Assembly (NCBI GenBank): GCA_019359315.1
Contig: JAHHHO010000023.1
Coordinates: 1-64,000 of the forward strand
DNA: 64,000 bases
Direction of reading: 5' to 3'
Origin: Myxacorys californica WJT36-NPBG1
Lineage (GTDB): Bacteria > Cyanobacteriota > Cyanobacteriia > Leptolyngbyales > Leptolyngbyaceae
Part shown: positions 9,649-17,735 of the stretch, piece after piece
How positions within the stretch are numbered: position 1 is the first letter of the stretch
How the letters are laid out: every line of letters begins with the position of its first letter
The notes under the pieces: generated by a model
What the model was told of the DNA's origin: nothing
Database searches by the model: none
The model's input: the letters and a program-made list of their open reading frames with translations, nothing else
Program-made: the position numbers and the translations under genes

Positions 9649-10581
9649 TTAATTTGCGCCCTGCTTTCGCTGAGCCATTCTAAACTGAGTTCCAACAAAG
9701 CGTAACGAATCTTTTAGGTGGCGATGCCAATAGTTCCAACCGACGTCTTGACCGACAATACCGTGTCCACCGGGGAACACACGGAATTCGTTTTTAATGT
9801 CTAAGCGATCGAGGGTTTGATGAAACTCTTGAGTGGCCTCTAAATATTTATTGTCTGCCTCTCCTGCATCAAGATAAATGCGCAGGTGTTGCCGCTCTTC
9901 GTCTGGAATTTGATCGATGAACAGTAACGGACTGTTTTGATCGCCGCTTGTGTCTTTGAAATAGCCAGTGTGACTAAAGAAAATATGAAACTCATTTAAA
10001 TAGCGCAAGCCAATGTTAAACGCGCCCCATGCGCCTGACGAAAGTCCTCCCATTGCCCAAAATTGGGGTTCAATCTGGGTTCGATAGTGCGATTCTATTT
10101 CCTTAACGAGATCAACGCCGATGAGCGTGGCGACTTTGCCGTTTTCACCGTCGTAATAGTCTGGATCCCAAAATGGACTAGTGCCGCGATCGTCGCTACC
10201 ATCGGGAGTGACGATAATTGAGGGCGGAAGGGCTTTTTTGCCGTAAAGATCGTGCAATACCGAGGTGAGCCGCGCTTTTTTCTCGTAATCCCATTCGTTG
10301 CCGTGTCCGCCGTGTAGTAAGACAACGACTGGATAGCGTCGGTCGGGATGGCGATCATATCCGGGTGGCAACACAAGTCCGTAGCGACGAGTTTCGCCCA
10401 TTGCGTTGCTGTAAAAACTTTTAATTTGAAATTGAAGCCCGGTTCCGGTTTCAGCAGGCGGCGGATCGAGTTGCGGAGCGCCTGCAATAAACACATACCA
10501 ACCGACGAGGGCGCTAATGGAGGTGAGCGCGATCGCGCTGGCAGTTAATATCGTTTGGCGTCGATTGATCTTGAGCCGCAT
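9649..10581 (-). CDS. Alpha/beta hydrolase, esterase-D-like
   Basis: Predicted serine esterase of the alpha/beta-hydrolase fold (esterase D / enterochelin-esterase-like group). The start at 10581 (MRLKINRRQ) gives 310 residues with a positively charged N-terminus and one hydrophobic helix (about 12-32), a signal anchor or uncleaved signal peptide; the longer frame to 10755 has no family support. The catalytic domain shows VVLLHGGHG (oxyanion region), the nucleophile elbow GGLSSGAWG and a late His in FPGGHG. The enzyme probably faces the periplasm. It lies in tandem with the MprF-like synthase gene, so a membrane-lipid substrate is possible, but this is inference. Confidence 0.8.
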   Translation of the reverse strand: MRLKINRRQTILTASAIALTSISALVGWYVFIAGAPQLDPPPAETGTGLQFQIKSFYSNAMGETRRYGLVLPPGYDRHPDRRYPVVVLLHGGHGNEWDYEKKARLTSVLHDLYGKKALPPSIIVTPDGSDDRGTSPFWDPDYYDGENGKVATLIGVDLVKEIESHYRTQIEPQFWAMGGLSSGAWGAFNIGLRYLNEFHIFFSHTGYFKDTSGDQNSPLLFIDQIPDEERQHLRIYLDAGEADNKYLEATQEFHQTLDRLDIKNEFRVFPGGHGIVGQDVGWNYWHRHLKDSLRFVGTQFRMAQRKQGAN

Positions 10582-10717
10582 TTGTCGCTGGAGCTTGAAA
10601 CTTTGGATACGGTAGCATACCTCTTCGCTGATGATGACGGAAAGTGTGATTATCAATCCCTTACTGCTATTAGCGATAAGCAGTATCATGAGCGCGTAGG
10701 GTTCTGACCCAAAAATC

Positions 10718-11347
10718 ATGGCAGACAAGCCTAAAAAAACCACAAGCAAACGCAAACCTGCGGCTCATTATGAGCCGCCTGTCTATTTCCTTTCGTTGGC
10801 AGTAGACAGGGTTCTTTGCTTTAAAGATAAACAAGTTCTTGATCTGACTGATAGCAATGATAATCCTGCACAGTGGACAGTAATTTTAGGCGACAACGGA
10901 GTTGGTAAAACAACATTGCTCCATTCAGAAATCGACAACCGTTCCACAAAAACTAGCTGAGGACGGCAAACGTAAACGGCGATCGCACTGTAGTTCCTAC
11001 TCTCGCAATCCAGTTGCGTACCAAACTGGAGACAAAATATTCTCGTTTGATCGCTCAATCTATGCTCATCAAAGCGTGAAGCAGGCATTAATTACAGCGC
11101 AACATGGAAAGTGTTATTTTTACGAACGAATCCTGAAGACTTGCTTGGGGTTTGAGGTGAATTTGCATTTGTGATTGACGAAACTCAGAAAGGAAAAGTG
11201 ACAAGAGATGCCTTAAAACTGAATGAGCGATCGCTTCCAGAGGCAAGACTTGAACAATTGCAAAGCCTGAAAGTACTACACGAAGTTGTGCAGTTAGCCG
11301 CTAAACAGTTAGGTAATGTCAAGTTGCAGCAGTTAGCGAAGGGGTAG
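10718..11347 (+). pseudogene. Decayed AAA ATPase-HNH endonuclease pair
   Basis: Three fragments in different frames. From 10718 (MADKPKKTTSKRKP) a frame reads into an ABC/RecF-like N-terminus with the Walker A loop ILGDNGVGKTTLL, then stops at 10960. The second frame, up to 11174, carries an HNH-family N-terminus (VPQKLAEDGKRKRRSHC ... SVKQALITAQHGKC) in which the usual Cys-x-x-Cys after QHGKC has become CYFYE. The third frame, 11159-11347, resembles the C-terminal helical end of the same HNH family (LNERSLPEARLEQLQ). A large deletion has removed most of the ATPase and the HNH core. Intact ATPase-HNH pairs are known as Septu (PtuA/PtuB) and retron-associated defence modules. Family match is by recalled pattern, not search. 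Confidence 0.65.
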
Positions 11348-11889
11348 TGCTAAACAAGTAATGATGCCTGAAACAATTGTTGCACAGGCGTTATAGACAT
11401 CTAGCCAGAAGTCGCCCGCCTTGAGTATACGGCCTGCTTTTGACTTAAAAGCGCACTGACTTAACCAATCAGCAGCGTTTCAGCGCTCTGATCCTGGAAA
11501 CTTCGGCCCTTTCCTTGAAAGATGGAGCTGTAGATTCGTGACTGCCTGGGCTTTTCAGCCATCCTTACATCTTTAGGACTACCAGCGAAGGATGCAAAAG
11601 ATGAGCTGGAGAAAGCCGTTCGAGAGGATGCTGAGTTTGCTGCGGCTGCACGTTGCGCGGTGAAGACAGAATTCGAGTTTGTGATTGAATAATTTCAATA
11701 AATAGAAGTGTTGTGATCCTTCAGATAGTTGAGAACACAGGATCAATGACTGAAATCAAAGACCAAACGTGTGAAATTAAGGAGCAAATGATGAAAACAC
11801 TGAGTCGAATGCTGTAACGCAACACATAAAGCTGTGAGTTGCGGAATCTGCTGCCGTAGTTTTGCAATCTTAATCGTGGATCTTCGCTC
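11348..11889. other. Non-coding, decayed DNA beside IS110
   Basis: No intact gene. On the plus strand a short open stretch ending with TAA near 11691 codes a charged C-terminal-like tail (PAKDAKDELEKAVRED ... EFEFVIE) without a start, probably the remains of another gene. The segment nearest 11889 must hold the 3' (right-hand by gene direction) end of the IS110 element, but I see no inverted repeat or duplicated target that fixes it. Confidence 0.4.
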
Positions 11890-13320
11890 CTAAGAAACAA
11901 GCCCGTGAGCCTGACTATCAGAGGCTGGATTAACCACAAGCGTAGCTCCCAGTTTGAGTGCTTTGCGTTGCAGCTTGCGAAGTGCTCGTTCGCGATAGCG
12001 AGCATCCTCTTGTTCCGGGGGAAGTGCCGAGAAGGGCACTTGGTATTTGAGCAGATGATAGACAATGCGCGGCAACTTATGGGCTGTAGCAACCACTGCC
12101 TTAGGTGTCCCTAACTTAGCTTTCATGCGTCGATAAAAGACCCCAAGTGCGCTTTGGCTTCGCCCTAGCGTTGCTGCTGCTAGCCGGAATGCATGATTTG
12201 CCCGATTATCTGTTTTCTTGGTTTTGCTGCGAATGATTTTACCTCCCGTTTTCTCGTTATGCGGACTCAACCCTAACCATGACGTGAAATGCTTCACCGT
12301 CTTCCACTGGCTCATGTCTGTACCAATCTCGGAGAGAATCGCTTGAATACTCAAAATATTCAAGCCATCAATTTGGGTTAAATCAACTCCAGCCATCTGG
12401 TAAAGGGCTGGACGCAGGTCAGTGACAGGATCGTTTTTGGGGCGAATGGCACGGGGACGAGTGGCAGGGGGTAAAGGATGCTGCTCAATCTCAATCCGAG
12501 GTGCAAATCGAGTCATCTGCTGCTCAATTTCGACATCGCAGGCTTGCAACTTTTCGCTGTAGATGTCGTAGAGTTCCACTGACTGTTGGAGGGCAAAGAC
12601 ATGCTCGTGCCGATAATCTCCTTCGAGCGATTTAGCGATCTCTTGGGCACTTTTGCCGCAACGATGATCTCGATGTTGTGCTAACTGCTGGGGGTCACGC
12701 ACTCCTGCCAGAATATCTCGGATGATCCGCATTCCCGTCGCTCCGGTCACGTCGCTGAGGACATTGGTTAGTTTGAGGTTCATTTGATGCAGTGCTTTCT
12801 GAATATGCTGGACATGGCTAGCACGATAGCGCAGTAGCATGTCGCGATGACGAACCAAAGACCGCAAGACACAAGTCGCGTCATCCGGTCGAAACGACTT
12901 GTGCAGTAAGCCATAAGTCAGTAATTGCTGTATCCACTGACAGTCTAAAATATCGGTCTTTTTTCCCGTCACATTCTTGATGTACTGAGCGTTGACCAAG
13001 TACACTTCAAATCCTCGTGCTTCTAGAATTTGGAAGATGGCAATCCAATACACCCCAGTTGATTCCATTGCCACTGTCTTAACCTGACACTGGCTCAACC
13101 AATCTGCTAAAGCATTGAGGTCCGCTGTAAAGCTGGAAAAGACTCGCACCGACGACGATGGGGAGCGCCCCTCGGGAACACAGGCGTAGATTTCGCTAGC
13201 TCCTACATCTAAGCCAGCAGCCTCGAGATTGATTTGCTTCAAACTCTCCAATTGAGGAGCATCTACGTGGCGCTCCTTTGACTTGCCTTTAACCCTCGAC
13301 GCTGGGTTGGACTGATTCAT
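11890..13320 (-). CDS. IS110-family transposase/recombinase
   Basis: DEDD recombinase of the IS110 family, 476 residues and apparently intact. The N-terminal RuvC-like DEDD domain shows GLDVGASEIYA (first Asp), AMESTGVYW (Glu) and KKTDILDCQWI (paired Asp). A long helical middle region follows, then the Transposase_20 domain (HPLPPATRP ... YQMAGVDLTQIDGL ... WLGLSPHNEKTGGK). IS110 enzymes act with a structured bridge RNA made from the non-coding end of the element. The common SGG in the Transposase_20 region appears here as TGG. The element carries only this gene and lies among decayed genes. Confidence 0.92.
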   Translation of the reverse strand: MNQSNPASRVKGKSKERHVDAPQLESLKQINLEAAGLDVGASEIYACVPEGRSPSSSVRVFSSFTADLNALADWLSQCQVKTVAMESTGVYWIAIFQILEARGFEVYLVNAQYIKNVTGKKTDILDCQWIQQLLTYGLLHKSFRPDDATCVLRSLVRHRDMLLRYRASHVQHIQKALHQMNLKLTNVLSDVTGATGMRIIRDILAGVRDPQQLAQHRDHRCGKSAQEIAKSLEGDYRHEHVFALQQSVELYDIYSEKLQACDVEIEQQMTRFAPRIEIEQHPLPPATRPRAIRPKNDPVTDLRPALYQMAGVDLTQIDGLNILSIQAILSEIGTDMSQWKTVKHFTSWLGLSPHNEKTGGKIIRSKTKKTDNRANHAFRLAAATLGRSQSALGVFYRRMKAKLGTPKAVVATAHKLPRIVYHLLKYQVPFSALPPEQEDARYRERALRKLQRKALKLGATLVVNPASDSQAHGLVS

Positions 13321-13588
13321 GGCACACTCCGGTTCGGGGAATGATCAAATGCTCAGACCCGACGATGCTCCAACATTTGCTAGTCTCCTAAACGGGGTCT
13401 CGATTGAGCCACCAATGCCTAAGCCATCCATCGCCGGAACCATGCTAACTTTCGGGTTCGTAACTCCAAGGTCGCTTCGGTCTTAACTGTCTGAACTCTC
13501 TCAGCTTATCTTTACAGCCTCACCCCTCTCAAAAGTTTCTTTCACCCTGATGGTTCGTCCGCGCGTGGATTGCTAACTAATAAGTAGA
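13321..13588 (-). other. IS110 non-coding leader, candidate bridge-RNA region
   Basis: About 270 bases between the recombinase start and the broken serine recombinase have no coding potential and are richer in short complementary segments than other intergenic stretches (for example GGTCGCTTCGGTC near 13479). In IS110 elements the long non-coding end upstream of the recombinase gene is known to be transcribed as the bridge RNA. Position and length fit. The loops and the outer end were not resolved. Confidence 0.4.
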
Positions 13589-13836
13589 TCACGCAATTGA
13601 AGACGCGATTTGCTTATTCCGATTCCGCAGTCGGGACAACAACCGCCGAATTTGGACGGTCATCATCTGTTCCTCGCTAAATATCAAAAAATCTAAATAT
13701 CAAAAAATATTTCAGTGCAGCCTGCTTTTTCTAATCGATCGCGCTGTTGTTTAGCAGCGGTATCTAATTCTTCATCGCTTATCCGCTGTTCGTAATCCAG
13801 CTTGCTGACACCACCATAGCCTAGAACATTCTGCAT
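13589..13836 (-). pseudogene. Broken serine recombinase (resolvase N-terminus)
   Basis: ATG at 13836 opens 47 codons reading as the start of a resolvase/invertase catalytic domain (VLGYGGVSKLDYEQ, KQQRDRLEKAGCTEIFFDI), where homologues have GYARVS and end in a DI-SG motif. A TAG at 13693 stops it exactly at a 16-bp tandem duplication (13677-13692 and 13693-13708). After the duplication the expected continuation is visible in shifted frames (GTDDDRP, then IRRLLSRLRNRN), ending near 13589. So this is a remnant with at least one duplication and one frameshift. The GYARVS motif here reads GYGGVS, another sign of decay. It may have belonged to a mobile element that preceded the IS110 copy. Confidence 0.65.
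13677..13708. repeat. 16-bp perfect tandem duplication
   Basis: The 16-mer CTAAATATCAAAAAAT occurs twice with no spacer (13677-13692, 13693-13708). On the minus strand it creates the in-frame TAG that ends the recombinase fragment. It looks like a replication-slippage event. Confidence 0.9.
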
Positions 13837-14162
13837 TCTTAGAAGATAAAGAATAGCCCAACTTGTCCAAAGATATCGTAGGTTGGGCTAAAGCCGATCC
13901 TCTAGAGAGGAGAACACTGTAGAACACTATAAATTTACTGCGAATCATTGTCAATACAACTGCAATAAATTCTCAATTGTCAGCCGAGCCTTGGTAGACG
14001 GTCTTAATGCTAAGAAGAGAGACGCTATTTGCAACGCTGTGTAGAAAAGGCCTAATCTCACCCAAGACCTGTCTCAGCCAGTATTAGCGAACGGTTACCT
14101 GAAAAAGTTTAGAAGGAGTATTATATTTGGAACTTACAAGATCTTGCTGACTACGAACAACT
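13837..14162. other. Intergenic region upstream of upp
   Basis: About 325 bases without a supported gene. A short minus-strand frame covering part of it (13772-13954) has no family character. The segment nearest 14162 contains AGAAGGAG at 14111-14118, about 45 bases before the upp ATG and therefore too far to be its ribosome binding site. The upp promoter should lie in the A+T-rich part between 13900 and 14120, but I do not see a convincing -35/-10 pair. Confidence 0.4.
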
Positions 14163-14819
14163 ATGACCCTCCAACTACGTGTGTACGTTCCGCCTCATCC
14201 CTTAATTCGGCACTGGTTGGGAGTCGCTCGCGATGCGTCCACACCGTCGGCTCTGTTTCGGAGTGCCATGACTGAGCTAGGTCGGTGGCTCACTTATGAA
14301 GCGGTACGGGAATGGTTGCCAACGCTAGATACAACGGTCGAAACGCCGCTTGCGCCTTGTCCTGCCACGTTTATTAATCCAGAAACGCCGATCGCTGTTG
14401 TCCCGATCTTGCGGGCAGGTCTCGCCTTACTCGATGGGGCACAGTCTCTCTTACCATTGGCATCGGTCTATCACTTGGGTCTAGTTCGTAACGAAGAAAC
14501 GTTAGAAGCCAGTTGCTATTTAAACAAATTGCCCGCTCAATTTGATCCTCAAACTCGCGTTTTGATTCCTGAACCGATGTTGGCAACGGGCGGATCGACC
14601 ATGATGGCAATGGCAGAATTAGTCAAGCGAGGCATTGATCCAACATTTGTAAGAATTGTTTGTGTGGTGGCAGCACCGCCTGCCTTGCAAAAACTGAGTG
14701 CTGCGTATCCGGGTTTGAATATTTATTCCGCCGCGATCGATGAAGGACTCAACGATCACGGATTCATCGTGCCAGGCCTGGGAGACGCCGGCGATCGCAC
14801 CTTTGGCACAGCGCATTAA
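14163..14819 (+). CDS. upp: Uracil phosphoribosyltransferase
   Basis: Salvage enzyme making UMP from uracil and PRPP. The 218-residue protein keeps the family pattern: HPLIRHWLG at the N-terminus, VPILRAGLALLDGA, HLGLVRNEETLE, and the PRPP-binding loop with PMLATGGS. The usual LLDPMLATGG reads LIPEPMLATGG here, so the acidic residue before Pro is Glu rather than Asp. The uracil-binding C-terminus IDEGLNDHGFIVPGLGDAGDR is intact. It is followed 100 bp downstream by a small membrane protein gene on the same strand. Function is secure. Confidence 0.95.
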   Translation: MTLQLRVYVPPHPLIRHWLGVARDASTPSALFRSAMTELGRWLTYEAVREWLPTLDTTVETPLAPCPATFINPETPIAVVPILRAGLALLDGAQSLLPLASVYHLGLVRNEETLEASCYLNKLPAQFDPQTRVLIPEPMLATGGSTMMAMAELVKRGIDPTFVRIVCVVAAPPALQKLSAAYPGLNIYSAAIDEGLNDHGFIVPGLGDAGDRTFGTAH

Positions 14820-14918
14820 AGGACGAATCCGATATCAGTTATCGCTAAAATCCTTTTTTGCAAGAGTAATGAATGACCCTCAATCGATACAATATAAGGA
14901 AAGCATCTTGAGTCAGCT

Positions 14919-15284
14919 ATGAGTCAACAAGATAACTTTTCAAGTGGCTTCTTTCTAGGCGCGATCGCGGGCGGTGTTGTCGGCGGTGTATTGGGCGTAC
15001 TGGTCAGCCAACGTCTTGGCGATAAATCGGTAGAAGAACCGTTGCTTAGGGCTGAATCCGCTCAGGGCAAAGCTCTAAAAGCCAAACGGCGTTCTCTAAG
15101 AGCTTCATCTGAGCAAAATATTGAGCTGGCTCGCCAAAGTTTGGAAGACAAGATCGCGCAGTTGAATACGGCAATTGACGACGTGCGGCAGCAGCTAGGC
15201 AGCGTCAACGGTCGTCCGACCGAGCTAGAGGAGAATACGATTGGCACAAAGCGCAACCCAGACGGAAGCGTAGAAACCTCCTAA
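14919..15284 (+). CDS. Small membrane-anchored protein, YtxH-like
   Basis: A 121-residue protein with a glycine-rich hydrophobic N-terminal helix (about residues 10-32, GAIAGGVVGGVLGVLVSQ), then a charged, helical region likely to form a coiled coil (about 45-95) and a polar tail. This layout is typical of YtxH/gas-vesicle-like small proteins in cyanobacteria. No catalytic motif is seen and its role is unknown. It lies between upp and yggT on the same strand. Confidence 0.7.
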   Translation: MSQQDNFSSGFFLGAIAGGVVGGVLGVLVSQRLGDKSVEEPLLRAESAQGKALKAKRRSLRASSEQNIELARQSLEDKIAQLNTAIDDVRQQLGSVNGRPTELEENTIGTKRNPDGSVETS

Positions 15285-15366
15285 AGCGGTTCGCCAATTG
15301 TGAGAAGAATCGCTTAAACTGTGTTCAAAGCTAAACACCCCTAGACATTGAAAGGAAACCGCAACT

Positions 15367-15672
15367 ATGGAAGCCTTAGCGTTATTGCTAACCACGTTAA
15401 ATAGCTTTATCAGCATTTATACCGTTCTGCTGATTATTAGAATTTTGCTGACTTGGTTCCCCAACGTCGACTGGTATAAGCAGCCCTTTGCGCTTCTGAG
15501 TCAACTGACCGATCCCTACCTCAATCTGTTTCGCTCGATCATTCCGCCGCTCGGTGGAATTGATTTTTCTCCAATTTTAGGGTTCTTAGTCTTGAATCTC
15601 ATTCAAAGTGTGGTGCTGCCCTCTGTAGCACGAGTGGTTGCAGGCTTAGTGCTTTCATACCCCGCCGCTTAG
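15367..15672 (+). CDS. YggT family membrane protein
   Basis: A 101-residue integral membrane protein with two hydrophobic regions (about 5-30 and 60-95) and the YggT signature: LLIIRILLTWFPNVDW and LTDPYLNLFRSIIPPLGGIDFSPI. Cyanobacterial and plastid relatives (YlmG/CCB3-like) are linked to thylakoid or cell-division-related membrane functions. AAAGGAAA 10-17 bases upstream could serve as ribosome binding site. A strong terminator follows, so the unit ends here. Confidence 0.9.
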   Translation: MEALALLLTTLNSFISIYTVLLIIRILLTWFPNVDWYKQPFALLSQLTDPYLNLFRSIIPPLGGIDFSPILGFLVLNLIQSVVLPSVARVVAGLVLSYPAA

Positions 15673-15725
15673 CATCAGGAAGTTTCCATTTTCCCAGGTG
15701 TCAGCAGGGGTCAAAGTTAGAGAAT

Positions 15726-15772
15726 AAGGAGCGGGCGCAGTTCATTTGGAGTTGCGTCCGCTCCTTGTTTTG
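15726..15772 (+). terminator. Rho-independent terminator after yggT
   Basis: Arms of 14 bases (15726-15739 AAGGAGCGGGCGCA and 15753-15766 TGCGTCCGCTCCTT, with a G-T pair) enclose a 13-base loop and are followed by GTTTTG. It separates yggT from the cryptochrome gene. Confidence 0.85.
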
Positions 15773-15837
15773 TTGAGAGAGACTCTTTTGAGCAGAACCC
15801 GCTACGATCGCAGATGACCTGAACCATAAAAGCGATC

Positions 15838-17331
15838 GTGGCAGACCAGCGAATTCTGATTTGGTATCGCAATGACTTGCGGCTTCAAGATCATGAGCCG
15901 ATGATAAAAGCGCTCGAAACAGGAGCCGCTATTGTTCCTGTTTATTGTTTTGATGAGAGGCAATTTGGAACAACGTCCTACGGATTTCCAAAAACGGGCG
16001 CATATCGAGCGCAGTTTTTGTTGGAAAGCGTGGCCGATTTGCGAAAGAGTTTAAGGGCTGTGAACAGCGATCTGATCCTGCGACGCGGCTTGCCTGAAGA
16101 GGTGATCTCTGAATTAGCCGAGGCATTGGAAGTTCAGGCGGTGTATTTTTATGGGGAAGTCACGTCTGAAGAGCGAGCGGTTGAATCTGCGCTGGAGCAG
16201 GCCTTGAGCGCGATCGAAGTTCAAACCAAACGGTTTTGGGGACACACGCTCTATTATGTGGATGACTTGCCCTTCGACATTTGCGACATTCCTGAACTGT
16301 TTACCAGCTTTCGCAAACAAGTCGAGAAAGCTTCAACCGTTTATGAAACCTTTCCAGCACCGCAAACGCTAGGGGGTTTGCCGGAAGTTGAAGTCGGTGA
16401 GTTACCGACCCTAACAGATTTTGGCTTAGAACCTCCGCTAGTCGATCCGCGTGCCGTTCTTCCCTTCAAGGGCGGAGAAACGGAAGGACTGGCGCGACTA
16501 CAACACTATTTTTGGACGCAAGAGCATCTCAAAACTTACAAAGAAACGCGAAATGGAATGCTCGGCGCAGACTATTCCTCGAAATTTTCACCTTGGTTAG
16601 CACTAGGCTGTTTGTCGCCGCGCTATATCTATTGGCAAGTGCAGGCGTACGAGTCGCAGCGCATTCGCAATGACTCGACGTATTGGCTGATTTTTGAACT
16701 GCTGTGGCGCGATTATTTTCGGTTCATCTGCGCTAAGCATGGGAACCATATTTTTCGGGCGTCAGGAATGCAGGGTCGAGCGATCGCGTGGAAGCAAGAC
16801 GAAACGCGATTCGATCTCTGGCGCGAGGGTAAAACCGGCTTTCCGCTTGTCGATGCCAACATGCGAGAAATTGCGGCCACGGGCTACATGTCCAATCGGG
16901 GACGGCAAAATGTCGCGAGTTTTCTGACTAAAAATCTCGGTATTGACTGGCGATGGGGAGCCGAATGGTTTGAGTCGCTGCTGATTGACTATGACGTGTG
17001 CAGCAATTGGGGCAACTGGAACTACACTGCTGGAGTTGGCAACGATGCCCGTGGATTTCGGTTCTTCAATATCATTAAGCAAGCCAAGGATTACGATCCT
17101 CAAGGGGAGTATGTGAAACACTGGTTGCCCGAACTCGCCAATGTGCCTACCGCGAAAGTGCATGAGCCGTGGAAGCTTGCTTCTGTGGAGCAAGATCGGT
17201 TTGGAGTGAGACTCGGCGTTGACTATCCCAACCCGGTTGTAGATTTGTTTAAGTCAGCCGAGGCAAACGAGAAGCTCTACAACCAGGGACAAGCATTTGG
17301 TAAGCCGTCGAGAGTGAGGGGGCGGCGGTGA
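15838..17331 (+). CDS. Cryptochrome DASH
   Basis: FAD- and antenna-binding photoreceptor of the photolyase/cryptochrome superfamily; CRY-DASH proteins repair UV-induced cyclobutane dimers in single-stranded DNA. The start is GTG at 15838 (MADQRILIWYRND). The 497-residue protein has the N-terminal photolyase alpha/beta domain (1-130), a linker, and the FAD-binding helical domain with TYKETRNGMLGADYSSKFSPWL, ELLWRDYFRF and GYMSNRGRQNVASFL. NWGNWNYTAGVGNDAR is a family hallmark. The length is normal. It is a monocistronic gene. Confidence 0.94.
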   Translation: MADQRILIWYRNDLRLQDHEPMIKALETGAAIVPVYCFDERQFGTTSYGFPKTGAYRAQFLLESVADLRKSLRAVNSDLILRRGLPEEVISELAEALEVQAVYFYGEVTSEERAVESALEQALSAIEVQTKRFWGHTLYYVDDLPFDICDIPELFTSFRKQVEKASTVYETFPAPQTLGGLPEVEVGELPTLTDFGLEPPLVDPRAVLPFKGGETEGLARLQHYFWTQEHLKTYKETRNGMLGADYSSKFSPWLALGCLSPRYIYWQVQAYESQRIRNDSTYWLIFELLWRDYFRFICAKHGNHIFRASGMQGRAIAWKQDETRFDLWREGKTGFPLVDANMREIAATGYMSNRGRQNVASFLTKNLGIDWRWGAEWFESLLIDYDVCSNWGNWNYTAGVGNDARGFRFFNIIKQAKDYDPQGEYVKHWLPELANVPTAKVHEPWKLASVEQDRFGVRLGVDYPNPVVDLFKSAEANEKLYNQGQAFGKPSRVRGRR

Positions 17332-17735
17332 GATATAAAGAGAGAGACGCTTGCAGTATGCTTCGGTTGAAGTTGGACTGAATTTTGCCATAACTACACA
17401 AATTTTGTCCACTTCACACTTCACAAATCATCGGCTCATGTAGCATCAATGATCGTCACGGAAAGATCTTCTACATATTTCTAGAATTTTTAGCTGTTGA
17501 TGATGATAAACAAGGAGACATTATCTGTTGCCAACAAGAAACCTTTTACTTGAGTAAGCGTTTTCTTAATAACGTTAAGGTTTCTGAAAAATTTTGATTA
17601 AGGATCAATATAGCGACTTTTACTAGTCAAAGTCGGCATTAAAAACCGTGGAAATGCTGAAAAAATCCCGGATTATGATGTAGAGCCTCGATAATTTGAC
17701 CAAATTCATCTTCAATTCTTCTTAAGCAGCACCTA
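17332..17735. other. Intergenic region before the CHAT-AAA gene
   Basis: About 400 A+T-rich bases with no supported gene on either strand. A short imperfect inverted repeat (GACTTT ... AAAGTC, near 17615-17634) is the only structure I noted. It should hold the promoter of the downstream gene, but no clear -10/-35 pair stood out. Confidence 0.4.

Noticed and set aside
13772-13954. 60-codon minus-strand frame MTMIRSKFIVFY...
   Set aside because: It overlaps the serine recombinase fragment in another frame, which has recognisable motifs.
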